64,000 nt of DNA from Hypomesus transpacificus (taxonomy: Eukaryota > Chordata > Actinopteri > Osmeriformes > Osmeridae). Below the pieces are notes generated by a model. The model was not told where the DNA came from. It saw nothing but the letters and a program-made list of their open reading frames with translations, and searched no databases. Below, in pieces: positions 15,809-28,054 of this stretch. Numbering within the stretch: the stretch's first letter is position 1; every line of letters starts with the position of its first letter. The DNA lies in assembly GCF_021917145.1 (NCBI RefSeq), contig NC_061064.1, positions 2,146,134-2,210,133 of the forward strand, in the 5' to 3' direction. Position numbers and translations under genes: made by a program.

Positions 15809-18800
15809 ATGTCGGAACACACACCCCTCATCTCACACGGGGTGTGTGGTCTTCCGGTCAGCTCCACTTTTTGTGGCCTGGGCTCCGAGACCATGGGAGA
15901 AGTACCGGCTCCCAGTGCTTCTCCTAGGAAGCTTAACACCTTCTTTGGAGTGATGGTTCCTACCATCCTCTCCATGTTTAGCATCGTACTCTTTCTACGA
16001 ACGGGTGAGTGTATAAATGATAAATAATAATACATTGTATTTGTAATGCGCCTTTCTTGTACTCGAAGCGCTATTAGTGTTATAGTATTGTATTGTACCA
16101 TTATTGTAATTGCTGTGTAATACTTTAGCTGAACTGTTATTGTTGCACTGTAGTCGAGATATTATTGTTGTTGCACTGTGCCTGGTAGCTGAGATGTGGT
16201 TACTTTGTGGTCAATTTTTTTACTACTCACAGGCACTATCAGCTAAATGTATACTGTCTAATGCTACTGTACATGACACTAGCTGAGGATCTGATTGATA
16301 AAGTTAAGTGAGCAGTATGGAGGTCTAATTGGCGTGATTTCCTCCAGGGTTTGTTGTTGGTCATGCAGGCCTGCTGCAGGGTCTGTTGATGCTGGTGGTG
16401 GCCTACACCATCATCTCTCTCACCATCCTGTCCATCTGTGCCATCTCCACCAACGGAGCAGTCCAGGGAGGGGGCGCTTACTGTATCCTCCCCCCCCAGA
16501 GGCACTCCCTCAGGGGCTCAGGGTGCTCGGGCACTCGGACAACCATCCCTATGGAAGTACCATGTTGCGAGCCTGAAATGTAATTGGTGTTGTTGATGTT
16601 TCTAAAATGAAGACTTATGAGGGCATTTTTTCTTTCTTACTTGACCCGATTTGGTCTGGTCGATTTAGATCTTCACAAAATATTTTACAACGGAGGTGTC
16701 CAGTTTACTGTACTCTGTAGATACGTCCGAAGCTCCTTGACATACATGAACCAGTCATGATAAGCCGATCGTTGGGCCCTGAGTTTGGAGGCAGCATCGG
16801 CCTCATGTTCTTCCTGGCTAAAGTGTGTGCCTGTGGAGTGTACGTGCTGGGGCTAGTGGAGGCCATCCTGGATGTATTTGGTCGAGACCCAGGTATGTCA
16901 TGTGACTTGGATTTACCCCTTTAACAACTTCCCAGCATCAAAATACCTTACTGGGGAGTATGTGAATGTGTCTTAAAGTTGCTCTCCCTGTTGATGTCGC
17001 CTGTCTCTACCACCGTAACAACTTCCCACCATGTCTCCTCTTTATTGGGGGCTCGAACCAACATAAAAGTTCAAGTCTTTTATTGTCAGATGCACAGAAT
17101 AACACAGGGTCAGACTGGGCACTGAAATTCTTAGGACAAGCCAGTGCAAAGCAACCTGGCATAACATAACATATAAGGACACAGCACATAGATTACATCT
17201 ATGATAAGCAAAAATATAGTAAACTTCCTTATATACAATAATATACAGTATTCAATACAGTATACTAAACCTCTAAATGGAGAGGTCAGGGTGCTGAGTG
17301 GGTAGAGCATCGGGCTAGTAATCTGAAGGTTGCCAGTTCGATTCCCGGCCGGTGCTCATGACGTTGTGTCCTTGGGCAAGGCACTTCACCCTATTTGCCT
17401 CGGGGAGAATGTCCCTGTACTTACTGTAAGTCGCTGTGGATAAGAGCGTCTGCTAAATGACTAAATGTCAATGTAAATCCACATAATAACCTATACTAAG
17501 TCGCTCTCCCTGTCGATGTCGCCTGTGTCCCCGTCAGCGTTGTTGGAGACGGCGGGTGTGCGCGTGCTGCCTCAGGGTTACTGGTTCACGGTGCTCTACT
17601 CCTCCGCCATCCTGCTCCTCTGCCTGTTGGTGTGTCTGGTGGGAGCACACATATACGCCCGCACCGCCTTCCTCATCCTGCTGCTGGTGACCGTCACCGT
17701 GGTGTCCATCCTCATCAGCCCACTGGTTGTTCCGCCCCAAGACTTCGTCATCGCCCACCGCGGCCCCGGCAACCAGACCCACCTGTACAACGTCAGCTAC
17801 ACGGGCTTCAACGCCACCACGCTCAGAAACAACCTGGACTGTGAGTGTCGGTGTTGGCGGGGGGGGGAGGGGGGATTGATGTCTCTTGATCTGCATGTGC
17901 CATATTCATCCCCATGCTCTACAACGGTTTGAGATTGTTGCGCTGTGGACAGATTAATGTTTTCACAGCTCTGGACTTTGATACTGTCTTCACTCTGTTC
18001 TGACCATCGATGCTCCTGATGTGTATACCTTGTGACCAAGAGAATGACAGGAGAAAACAGGTTCTCTTAGCGTGTGATGTATGATGACTTTTGCAATGCA
18101 ACTGTTTCTGAGATAACCTGTCGAACAGCTCAAGTCTTAACGGGGTGTCTTAGTCTGTGGTCTTTGACCACAGAGCTATCTCCGTGCTCCACAGGTCTGG
18201 CTCAGAGGTTAGTGGGGGGAAGTGAAACTACAAAGAGATGAAGTTGAGGGTTTGACGGTTTATTTATGGTATCTCCGTTGTTTCTCTTCTCTGTCTCCGC
18301 AGCTGGCTACACGCTGGACTACAGCACCAACAAGGTGATGTCGTTTGCCAGCGTGTTCGCTGTCATGTTCACTAGCTGCACTGGGATCATGGCTGGGGCT
18401 AACATGTCAGGTACTGACGGTGCTGAGGAAGAAGTAATAACATTACCAGAACTAGGGACATGGATGGATGAATAGATGGATATATGGATGGATGGATAGT
18501 TGGACGTATAGATGGGTATATAGGTTGATGGACAGACAAGCAGACTGTTCATAGTTTTCATACTTTGTTAATCGCCTTTTGCAGAAAATTATTTTCACCC
18601 CACTCCTCCGCCTCTGTTTGTGACGTTCTCCTTCGTGTGTTTGTGACGTTCTCCTTTGTCTGTTTGTGACGTTCTCCTTCGTGTGTTTGTGACGTTCTCC
18701 TTCGTGTGTTTGTGACATTCTCCTTCGTGTGTTTGTGACGTTCTCCTTCGTGTGTTTGTGACGTTCTCCTTCGTGTGTTTGTGACGTTCTCCTTCGTCTG

Positions 18801-21800
18801 TTTGTGACGTTCTCCTTCGTGTGTTTGTGACGTTCTCCTTCGTGTGTTTGTGACGTTCTCCTTCGTCTGTTTGTGACGTTCTCCTCAGGCGAGCTGAAGA
18901 ACCCCAGCGTGTCAATCCCCAGAGGCACCATCACAGCGGTCCTTTACACCTTCATCATCTACCTTCTCCTCTTCCTCCTCGTCAGCTCCACCTGTGACAG
19001 GTGAGCCTCCCCTCTCCTGCGGGGGGGGGGGGAGGGCGACACCTATTTACGCCTCTGTATTTTCTTTGATGGATATCTAACCTGGAACCTTGTCAGGGCT
19101 CTCCTGGGTATCTAACCCGTGCTCCTGTGTGTGTGTGCCCCTGCTCAGGGCCCTCCTGGTTCAGGACTACGGGTTCTTCCGGCGCATCAACATGTGGCCC
19201 CCCTTCGTCACCATCGGGGTGTACTGTGCCTCCCTGTCTGCCGCCATGAGCTCCCTGATTGGAGCCTCCCGGATCCTGCACGCTCTGGCCCTGGACCAGC
19301 TGTTTGGTGAGAGAGGGAACCAGCCTGTCAGATTGCGGCAGGAGGGCCGAGGCCACCTGCCGTCTGAAGCAGAACCGCAAATCCAGAACTTTCTTCACGT
19401 TTGTTGACGTTGGTGGTTAATGCCGCTGTGTTCCGTATGGTCCTCTCAGGTCTGCCTCTGGCACCGGCCGCCATCACGTCCCGCTCGGGGAACCCCTGGG
19501 TGGCGGTCGTGTACACCTGGGGCCTGGCTCAGGTGAGAGGAACAGGAAGTGTGGATACGTACAGGAAGTGTTGGGTTCTTCAGGCAGTGTCACACTGTGT
19601 TCTCTGCATGTGTGTGTGTATGGCAGTGTGTGGTGTTTGCTGGTCAGCTCAACACCATCGCGGGCCTGGTGACTGTGTTCTATCTGCTGGCCTACGCCGC
19701 TGTTGACCTGGCCTGTCTGGCGCTGGAGTGGGCCTCCGCCCCCAACTTCAGGTACCATCAAGTCACTTCCTGCTCTGACATCATCTACTGTCACTTCCTG
19801 CTCTGACATCATCATCCACACATCCATTATCATCCTGCTCTGAAACCATTAGGGACAGTGAATCTCCACCTGTCACAGGTCTGTGTGTGTGTGTGTGTGT
19901 GTGTGCCAGGCCCACGTTCCAGGTGTTCTCCTGGCACACTTGTCTCCTGGGCATCGTCAGCTGCCTGGTGATGATGTTCGTCATCAACCCCGTGTACTCG
20001 TCAGCCAGCGTGGCTCTGCTGCTGCTGCTGCTGCTGTTCCTGCACTACCGCTCTCCCACCAGTAGCTGGGGCTATATCAGCCAGGCGCTCATCTTCCACC
20101 AGGTCTGGACACACACACACACTCTCACACACACTGTATATACACGCACATGTGCTCACACAGGTACGCACACACGCACACTCACACACACTGTATATAC
20201 ACGCACATGTGCTCACACAGGTACGCACACACACACTCTCACACACACTGTATATACACGCACATGTGCTCACACAGGTACGCACACACACTCACACACA
20301 CATGCACACGCACTCATATATACACACTCTCACGCACACACGTTTTCACCCACACACACCAACCTGCACACACACCTGCTGCCGTCCTAGAGCCTTCAGC
20401 GTCTCGCCTCTCACCTGCCCGTAGGTGCGTAAGTATCTCCTGATGCTGGACGTTAGGAAGGACCACGTCAAGTTCTGGAGGCCGCAGGTGCTGCTGATGG
20501 TGTCTAACCCTCGCTCTTCCTGCCAGCTCATCAACTTTGTCAACCAGCTGAAGAAGGGAGGGCTGTTTGTGTTGGGCCACGTTCAGCTGGGAGACCTAGG
20601 TGACCGGTTCTGTCATTCGTTAGGTTTTTCTTAAAATCAGTTAACAAGCTTTTGTCTGTTTGTTTTCAGGCGCGTCACAACCGTGTTGTACATCAGAGGC
20701 GTCGCCTTTTCTTTATATATATATATATTTTTAAGTATCTCGATGGTTGCCGTGACAGTGTGTTGTCTTGGTTACAGACTCGCTGCCCTCTGACCCCGTG
20801 CAGCAGCAGTATAACTTCTGGCTGAGCCTGGTGGACAAGCTGGGGGTGAAGGCCTTCGTAGACCTCACCCTGTCCCTGTCTGTCAGGCAGGGCACTCAGC
20901 ACCTCCTACGCATCACCGGACTGGGTGAGACACAGGCCCGCCTGACTCTATATACTTTATATCTGCACTTTAATTTGAGTTTTGAACGACACTTTATGTC
21001 TTTTTAACACGCGATGTGTCTCACCTGCCCTCCTTCATCCCTGAAGGAGGCATGAAGCCCAACACCCTGGTCCTGGGCTTCTACGACAGCTGCACCCCAG
21101 AGGATTACTTCCTGCATGACCCAGCGTTCTGCAAGTCCTCGCTGGGCCCCTCCGCCGGAGACGACAACTTCGGCGTGGACCTCCCCTCCCTCCAGGCCCA
21201 CTTCCCCCCCGTGCGCCACACGGAGAGCCCACGCTGGCTCAGCGCCGACGAGTACGTGGGCATCGTCTCGGACGCCATCAAGATGAACAAGAATGTGTGC
21301 CTGGGCCGCTACTTCTTCCAGCTGGAGGGCGAGGGGCGGGAGAGCCGCACGGAGGGGGCGGAGAGGACCATCGACGTGTGGCCCCTGGACCTGCTGAGCC
21401 CGGGGTACGGCGCCCTGGTGGACGTGGGCAGCCTGTTCCTGCTCCAGATGGCGTGCGTCCTCAACATGGCCACCAGGTGGCGCCGTGCCAGGATGAGGAT
21501 CTTCCTGTGCGTGGAGGCCGAGTCCGGCGACCAGGGCTGGCTGGCGAAGGAGGAGACCTTCAGGGAGCTGCTGAGCAAGCTGCGGATCAGAGCCTCCATC
21601 ACCATCGTCCCCTGGGACGCCGTGGCGCAGCTGCACGGCCGGCGACCCGAGCCCGACGACGACCCCGACCCCTCCAAGACGGCCCCCGTTCTCTCGGAGC
21701 GTTTCCTGTCCGCCGTCAACCACCTGCTGATGGACTACAGCTCCCAGGCTGCCGTGCGCTTCCTGTATCTGCCACGCCCACCCACGCTATCCAACCAATC

Positions 21801-21897
21801 GCAGCAGTACCTGGCTCAGCTGGACGCGATGACTCAGGGCTTAGGCCCCACCCTCTTGATTCACGGGCTCACCCCGGTCACATGCACCGACCTCTGA
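15809..21897 (+). CDS. slc12a9: Solute carrier family 12 member 9 (CCC-interacting protein 1)
   Basis: This membrane protein of the cation-chloride cotransporter family is known in mammals as CIP1, which binds and modulates NKCC1; its own transported substrate is unsettled. Thirteen coding exons join in phase: 15809-16004, 16348-16482, 16755-16892, 17538-17840, 18303-18410, 18889-19000, 19149-19306, 19450-19532, 19627-19751, 19910-20102, 20425-20599, 20778-20924, 21047-21897. They give 2724 nt, 907 aa (human 914). Visible features are the start of TM1 ([20 protein letters not shown]), [36 protein letters not shown] and [15 protein letters not shown]. Sequons at N235, N241 and N248 lie in a predicted extracellular loop. 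The long cytoplasmic tail begins at [20 protein letters not shown] and ends in TPVTCTDL, the same as mammals. The last exon is 851 nt. It is convergent with hsd17b3. Confidence 0.97.
17060..17270. mobile_element. Possible retroposon-tail fragment in slc12a9 intron 3
   Basis: The stretch with TTCAAGTCTTTTATTGTCAG, followed by ACAGGGTCAGAC and GAAATTCTTAGGAC blocks, resembles dispersed fish repeats. The family assignment is from memory and unverified. Confidence 0.35.
17281..17478 (+). mobile_element. tRNA-derived SINE in slc12a9 intron 3
   Basis: A tRNA-like head (TGAGTGGGTAGAGCATCGGG, then GCCAGTTCGATTCCCGG as B box) is followed by a conserved body CTTGGGCAAGGCACTTCACC and a tail GGATAAGAGCGTCTGCTAAA. 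It is the same family as the copies at 32638 (reverse) and 54579. Confidence 0.85.
18597..18884. repeat. 23-bp minisatellite ending at the slc12a9 exon 6 acceptor
   Basis: About twelve near-identical 23-bp units with core TGACGTTCTCCTTCGTGTG run without a break up to the splice acceptor. The final unit itself becomes TGACGTTCTCCTCAG| and supplies the pyrimidine tract and AG of exon 6, which starts at 18889. Confidence 0.93.
20105..20385. repeat. CA-rich 60-bp minisatellite in slc12a9 intron
   Basis: Three copies of a unit of about 60 bp contain TGTATATACACGCACATGTG and ACACAGGTACGCACAC. The array lies a few bases beyond the donor of exon 19910-20102. Confidence 0.88.
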
Positions 21898-23701
21898 CTC
21901 TGTCGGTTCTCTGACATCGTTCTCGTTGTGTAACTAGACTTACCGTTAGGTCAGGAAGTGTACAATATACCCGTGATATTTATTAGGAACAATGTGCACG
22001 GCATCATATAAAGGGATGTTTGTATATAGCTACTGTTCTGTAAGCACAGAACAGACACTAACGGCACATCATAACCAGGCACGTTTGAAGGCTCTGCTTG
22101 TGGGTTGGCTGGGTTAGAGGTCAAACAAAGGGAGAGAGAGGCTGTGTGTCATGTGGGCACACACACACACACATCCCCCCCCCCCCCCCCCGGCACCTGT
22201 AGGAGGTCCAGAGAGGCTTAGGGGCTGTTCTGTTACAGACTACATTCATGTTAAGGCTACTACCTATTCTCTTCAGCAGTGTAGAACGTATGTTATGTTA
22301 TGATGGTGTTGTGGTTGAGGTAAAGAGATAACTCGCTATCTCTTATTTTGTTCTCTAATATGCTAATATGTTGTCATTGGACAAAGGGAAAATACGCTAT
22401 CTCACCGTGGAATTTCTTAATCCTATATATTGTGCTTATTTTGCTGTAGTTCTAATCTCTAATGTACACAGTACATTTGCTTTAGTTTGGAAGATAATAC
22501 CAGACTATTCCAGGCTTAGGGTCGGTCATCATTCCTGCTTGTCCAGCCCCGACCCTCTTAACATCCACTTCCTGTTCACCAGCTCACTAACAATATCCAC
22601 TTCCTGTTCACCAGCTCACTAACACTGATACAACAGCAAGTGTCTCTCCTCTGTCGTCCAATAGCATCTCTTCCCTTCCTGTGTACAGGACCAGCCAGCG
22701 TCCTCACTCAGCATGTGCTTACCTGATCAAGCACAGATGAGATTTTTGTATTTATAAAAGTTACTTTGGAATACTTGATACGCCCGCGCAAATGTCTGCA
22801 ATTGTTACTGGGTGTCCGTTAGTTTGAGAAAGGCCCAGGTAGGGGGATTCTCTGCTTGGGTCTACCCACACTTCATAAGCTGTCCTCAGGTGAAGTTGCC
22901 CAGACTCCTGGGTGCATGAGGGGGTTCTCCAGAATGAACCAGGCTGCTGACCTGACTAGCTGTCTGATACTTAGCCAAGGAACTCTTATACTAGGAAAAA
23001 CAAAGCAGTGACATAAATGTTGTTTTATTGCGATAAGATAATGATGCTTTTGTCAAATGCTTTCTCGTTATAACGTGTTACACTGTAATATATATACTTG
23101 AAAAAAATACATTTGAGTGTTTATAAGATATAAATATAATAAAAAAGATAAAAATGTTCTCTTGGTGTTAGTATTTAAATGTTAACGAAATCTCCTATGC
23201 TGTGTCGATAGCCTCTACAAATGGTCCATATCCACAAGAGTTTAGACGGTGTTTAACTGTCTGAGAGCAGCATCAGCAAACTGAAGGACAGGATTCATAA
23301 ACATCTCTGATGTCTCACAGATCAGTCCACACCTGTCCAAACAGAAACATTCAAAAGTGCAATCTCCTTCACCCCAGCCCCAGGGTGTAGATTTGGTGGG
23401 AACATTGAGGGGTTCAAGTAACGTAACATAACAATAATAATATTCAAGCATTGCTGTTGTTTGAATAATGACACACACAAACTAAACCCTTGGTCCAGAC
23501 CCTGGTTATGAGTCATAAAGTAATATTGTATTCAAGCATCAACTCTCCTCCAGAAGCACATAGAGGACCGTGTGAACCTGTAATCTCTTGATCATCAGTC
23601 AAATGCCCCACCACTTGACTGTACACAGCTCATAACATACAGTAACTCAATATTTCTATATACTGTTTGTTAGAGTGCATATGTTGATAGAAACAGCGTG
23701 T
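21898..23701. other. Convergent 3' region of slc12a9 and hsd17b3
   Basis: No coding sequence was seen. It holds a poly-C tract near 22177, a 33-bp direct duplication near 22570-22625 (CCACTTCCTGTTCACCAGC twice), and candidate polyadenylation hexamers on both strands: AATAAA + at 23138, and AATAAA - read from 23024-23029. Confidence 0.5.
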
Positions 23702-24712
23702 TCATGTTTTGTGAAGCTCTAAACTCCTCGTCTTCACAGACCCGATGACTTCCTGGTCCTGCTTCCCTGCTCTCCTCTCATTGGTCAGCATAGGATCTGG
23801 AATGTTTTCCAGCTGGCTCACGCAGTAGGAAGAGAGTCGTAGCCAATCAGGAAGCAAAACGGAGAGGGCTATATTCTGTGAGAGGGTGGAGAAACTGCCA
23901 CAGTCATACACATTGTAGATTTAGAGTGTCTGAGTGAGTAAGTGCGTGTGTGTGTCTGTGTGTCTGTGTGTCTGTGTGTCTGTGGTTGGGTGTGTGGGTG
24001 TGCCTGTGTGTGTGTGTCTGTGTTGTCTGTGCGTGTGTGTGTCTGTGTGTCTGTGTGTCTGTGTGTCTGTGTGTCTGTGGTTGGGTGTGTGGGTGTGCCT
24101 GTGTGTGTGTGTCTGTGTGTCTGTGCGTGTGTGTGTCTGTGTGTCTGTGTGTCTGTGTGTCTGTGTGTCTGTGTGTCTGTGGTTGGGTGTGTGGGTGTGC
24201 CTGTGTGTGTGTGTCTGTGCGTGTGTGTGCCTGTGTGTGTATGGGTGTGTGTGTCCCTGACAGACCTGCAGAGCATGGGACAGACAGCCGCTGGTGTAGG
24301 AGGAGAGGCCCACAGTGTTCAGAGCCTCTCGAGCAAAATCAGATGCCGTCTTCACCAGGAAATTGACGGGTATGTTGTGGGTCATGTTGGTGGACACCAT
24401 GAAGGGTGACACACACTGGTGGGAGGAAATACTACATGAACCACCTTGTGAACCACAGTCATGAAGACAGTCATGAACACAGTAAACAACATCACAACAC
24501 AGAAGAAGAGATTTGGGTTTTCTTTGTCTGTACCTGAACAGTGACTCCTCGAGACTGGTATTCTGAATTCAGACATCTGGAGAAATACGTCACAAACGTC
24601 TGCAAAGACAACATGTACAACAGTTGACTATCCAATTTCCCCTGAGCGAGAGAGATGAGGTCTGGAGAGGGAGGGAGAGAGAGAGAGGGAGAGGACTACC
24701 TCGGTAGAGGAT

Positions 24713-24748
<36 letters not shown>

Positions 24749-27005
24749 ACACCTTGGTAGAAGAGTAAAGCGCCAGCAGAGGCTGAGGTCGCGCACCTGC
24801 CTCCGACGACAAGTTGATAATCAGACCACGCCCCCTGGGAAGGACAGGATGTGAACATGTCTTTCCAGAAAGCTCACATTTCTCAGAATCTGGATATCAT
24901 CTCTAGATATCATATCATCTCTAGATATCATTTTGCTTGTCGCCTACCTTTCAACCATGCGAGGAAGAACCAATCTGGTCATCTGTGGAATTACATCATC
25001 ATCATCGTCATGAATCATCAATCATCACCATCATCCTCATCATCATTACCATCCTCATCATCAATCACCATCATTAACCATCGTCAAGCATTTCTCACAT
25101 GCTGATAAAGGCAACCCGCTTTTACCTGAGTCACAGAGAGGACGTTGCAGTTGACCACCTGGGTGATCCTCTGAGGACGAACACACCAACAACAAAATAA
25201 ATTCAATATTTCTTACTTCAGCTAAACAACAACAACTTTGTTTCACTTCAGAAACTGTGACTTGCTGTGGTTGCGTGGGGGGTTTGGATCCTACCTGTTC
25301 ACAGTCTGGAGCATCGAGGAACAGTGCAAAGTGTCCTGTGTAGTTCATTCCTACATTGTTCACTGCCATGGCAGCGGGCGTGGAGACACAGGGGGGTTTA
25401 TGTTAATAATGATACATTCAAGGTCTCCATCTCTCATAGCCCTCCACTTTGACCCCTGGTTGACCCTTGCCCTGGTCATTACCCAGAATGCCTATGTCGA
25501 GGCCCTGCAGTTGCTGGGCGATGGCGGGGTAAATGGCTGAGCCCTCTGTGAAGTCTGTCTGGATGGTTCTGGTCTGTCTTCCATACTGACTCTCTGAAAC
25601 ACACACACACAAATACTTTGTTACTGCACTTAAGTCGATTTTTCTGGTATCAGTACTTCACTATTATTCTGACATCTTTTTACTAAAACAAGTAGTAGTA
25701 ATGACTGAAGAATATGTCAGAGCCCACACTTCTTTACTTTAACTTGAGTTCAAAAGTGTCATCCAGTGTTTACCAGTCTTTTTAAACATGAGTATCTGTA
25801 CTTCTACTTGAGTGAACGATGTGTGTGCTTTGGCCATCTCTGTTATATTGTCTGTATATACAGTTATATATTTCTCTCTCTAAACTCACCAATTTCCTGG
25901 GCAACAAGTTGGAGTTTGTCCTCGGAGCGACTGATCAGGACAATGTCCAGTCCTCTTTTGGACAGCTGCAGAAGACAAGAAGACTCTCAGTTTCAGCTGT
26001 TTGTTGTTTGTTGTGTACTCATGCTTGCATATGTTCTAACTTACAAGTAAACTATAAATGACTCACTTCATGTGCATAAGCTCTACCGATCCCTGAGGTG
26101 GCACCTGTGACAACTGGATGAAAGAGATAATGGTGACGTTTTCACACCTGTGTAATCATCGTAACTGCACCTGTGCCTGACAAGAATGATGTAAGAGTCA
26201 CTTCCTGACATAGAGAACATTCCTCCTCCTCGCTGTCAGAAAGCCCGGCAGGATCATCGTTTTGATCATTATGTACTTTTCAATTGTTTACGACTGTTGA
26301 CGTTGGCAGCGACTTCACTGAGTAGTGTAACAGCTGTGCAAAATTTAGAAGGTAGGCTGTGTTCCCGTTTGAGACTTGTATGGAACCGTGCCCGTGAAAA
26401 TCCTGTTCTGCCACACAACCCATAGGATCAGGGTGGAACAGCTTCCATCCAAAATCAATTTTTCACATTTTCTATATCCAATATCCCATTCAGTTGTAGG
26501 CCTGACAGTGCTGACAAGTTAAATTAAATAATAAAAAATATACAAATATCAGTTCTTCATTTTAACTCCAACTATGCATTTAGTTCCTCAACATCAACAT
26601 ATGGCAAAAAATATGGTTTTGTTGCTGTTAAATTTGTCAACACTGGGCCAAACCTTAATTATTTTAAATATTTTAACGTTATAAAATGTATTTAGGAATG
26701 CACACACACACATAATAATGTAATACATTATATAATGCATTTTGGAATGCACAGACACACACACACACACATCCATAATGTAGGCCTATATGTGTGAGTG
26801 CGTTGTCATCAAATATTGTAACTTAACGACCCTTACCTGCCCATTGTCCGTAGGTTTTTAAATTAACATGCCAAGTTTCTGAAAGCACGTACACTCGGAA
26901 TCCACGACAGCATCTCCACGACCATGTCACAAAGTAGTATAGAACACAGAGGCCGCCGATGACAACAAGTCCGCACAAAAGCACAGAATCCGATACATGA
27001 GTCAT
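23702..27005 (-). CDS. hsd17b3: 17-beta-hydroxysteroid dehydrogenase type 3-like
   Basis: This is an NADP-dependent short-chain dehydrogenase of the ER membrane. In mammals HSD17B3 reduces androstenedione to testosterone; fish HSD17B3 acts on 17- and 11-keto androgens. Eleven coding exons: 26837-27005, 26067-26113, 25890-25965, 25483-25593, 25295-25362, 25126-25170, 24948-24982, 24753-24834, 24534-24599, 24266-24415, 23702-23875. They give 1023 nt, 340 aa. I recall human HSD17B3 also having eleven exons. An N-terminal hydrophobic anchor spans residues 8-26. The cofactor motif TGATSGIG is at 59-66 and NNVG at 136-139. Catalytic Ser194, Tyr207 and Lys211 (YSSTK) are intact. [13 protein letters not shown] and SGCLSHAL match HSD17B3 better than HSD17B12. 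After about residue 300 the tail is unlike human HSD17B3. A 17B12-like role remains possible. Confidence 0.85.
23936..24258. repeat. (TGTGTGTC)n minisatellite next to the hsd17b3 exon 10 donor
   Basis: Compound TG/TC repeats hold three GTGGTTGGGTGTGTGGGTG blocks. The array fills most of the 390-bp last intron of hsd17b3 and stops about 8 bp from the donor at 24265. Confidence 0.92.
24666..24745. repeat. (GA)n microsatellite in hsd17b3 intron
   Basis: Runs of GAGAGA and GGGAGAGAGA lie just downstream (in transcript sense) of the exon at 24753-24834. Confidence 0.9.
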
Positions 27006-27675
27006 TATTTGTGCCTACGTCTTTACAACAAAGCAATGGATCATAATATGTATTCTCTTTCACAGTCTTATATATGACATCCCTAACATAACTCTGACAT
27101 GCAACCGTTCAAGCAACTAACATACCGCCCATCAATCGTATTTGGTGTGTCAGTGTGACGGCCCCGCCTTGAAAAGTTAGCCTCTGGAATTATTTACAAA
27201 TCTCCAGTTCATTGAAATGTCATCAAAACTGTTTGCCACTGAACTCGTTTCATGGAAACAAACCCGCAGGACTTTAGGCCAGTTCTTATTCTTCTGTAAT
27301 CTAATCCGAGTTGTCAATTGGAGTAATCAATCCGTGCGTCGTGCGACTCATCTACAGTGACATTGTGTTTTCATTGTATCACTGAGTTGTCCTCGATCCG
27401 CTGATAATTATTTTGCCACATTCGACTTGTAAGACATCCAAAACCACAGGCAGAGCATGTGCGTGCGTGGATCTTGAGATAAATGTCCGAGAGTGTTTGT
27501 AAATAGTGTGCCGAAACGGCATTGTTCTTCTCTGTGTACAAACTGTTGGTTCCAGAAACGCTATCAGAAAGTAATGAACGAACAGTAAATGATACCTGGG
27601 CCGCTTGTCTTTGACGCTGCGGTGGCAGATGGTTGTTGCTCCTCTGCAACGCTAGAGGGAGCTGGAGAAGCCTCC

Positions 27676-27687
27676 AGAAACTGAAGT
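27676..27687 (+). promoter_or_regulatory. ISRE-like motif upstream of the first IBR/RING2 gene
   Basis: AGAAACTGAAGT is close to the interferon-stimulated response element core (GAAACNGAAA). A repeated AGTAAAAGTAAAAGTA follows. The corresponding block in copy 2 (29772-29783) reads AGAAACTAAATT and is weaker. Assignment is by motif only. Confidence 0.35.
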
Positions 27688-28054
27688 AAAAGTAAAAGTA
27701 GAATTCTAACCTGGGATTCCCCTGTTGTGACGCGTGAATAAGAGCACAAAAAAAATCGGATATTTGATCGAGAAAAGTGGAATTTCTGAATTAATTTATA
27801 AAAAGGTAAACTAACAGTTTGATAGGCTACGAGATCAGACCTAGGATCAATTCAATGCTAGAATCTGGGCTGTTGGTAAATTGTTCATGTCAAATATAAA
27901 CATTTAGAGAATAGGCTACCATGGATCAGTTACTGCTGTAAGTTAAGGAACTGAATTCGGCTCTATGTTCAACTGAACCATGAAACACCATCGTGTTCTT
28001 CTTGTTTCATAAACAGTGTTTCTTGATGTTTTCAGCTCCAGGTCCAGCAGGAAC

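Noticed and set aside
18452-18934. Repeat array considered as a CRISPR
   Set aside because: The units are head-to-tail 23-mers without spacers, in an intron of an animal gene.
20150-20443. His/Thr-rich frames
   Set aside because: They are CA-repeat translations in an slc12a9 intron.
21004-21723. 239-codon minus-strand frame
   Set aside because: It is the antisense shadow of the last slc12a9 exon, whose sense frame matches the family to the last residue.
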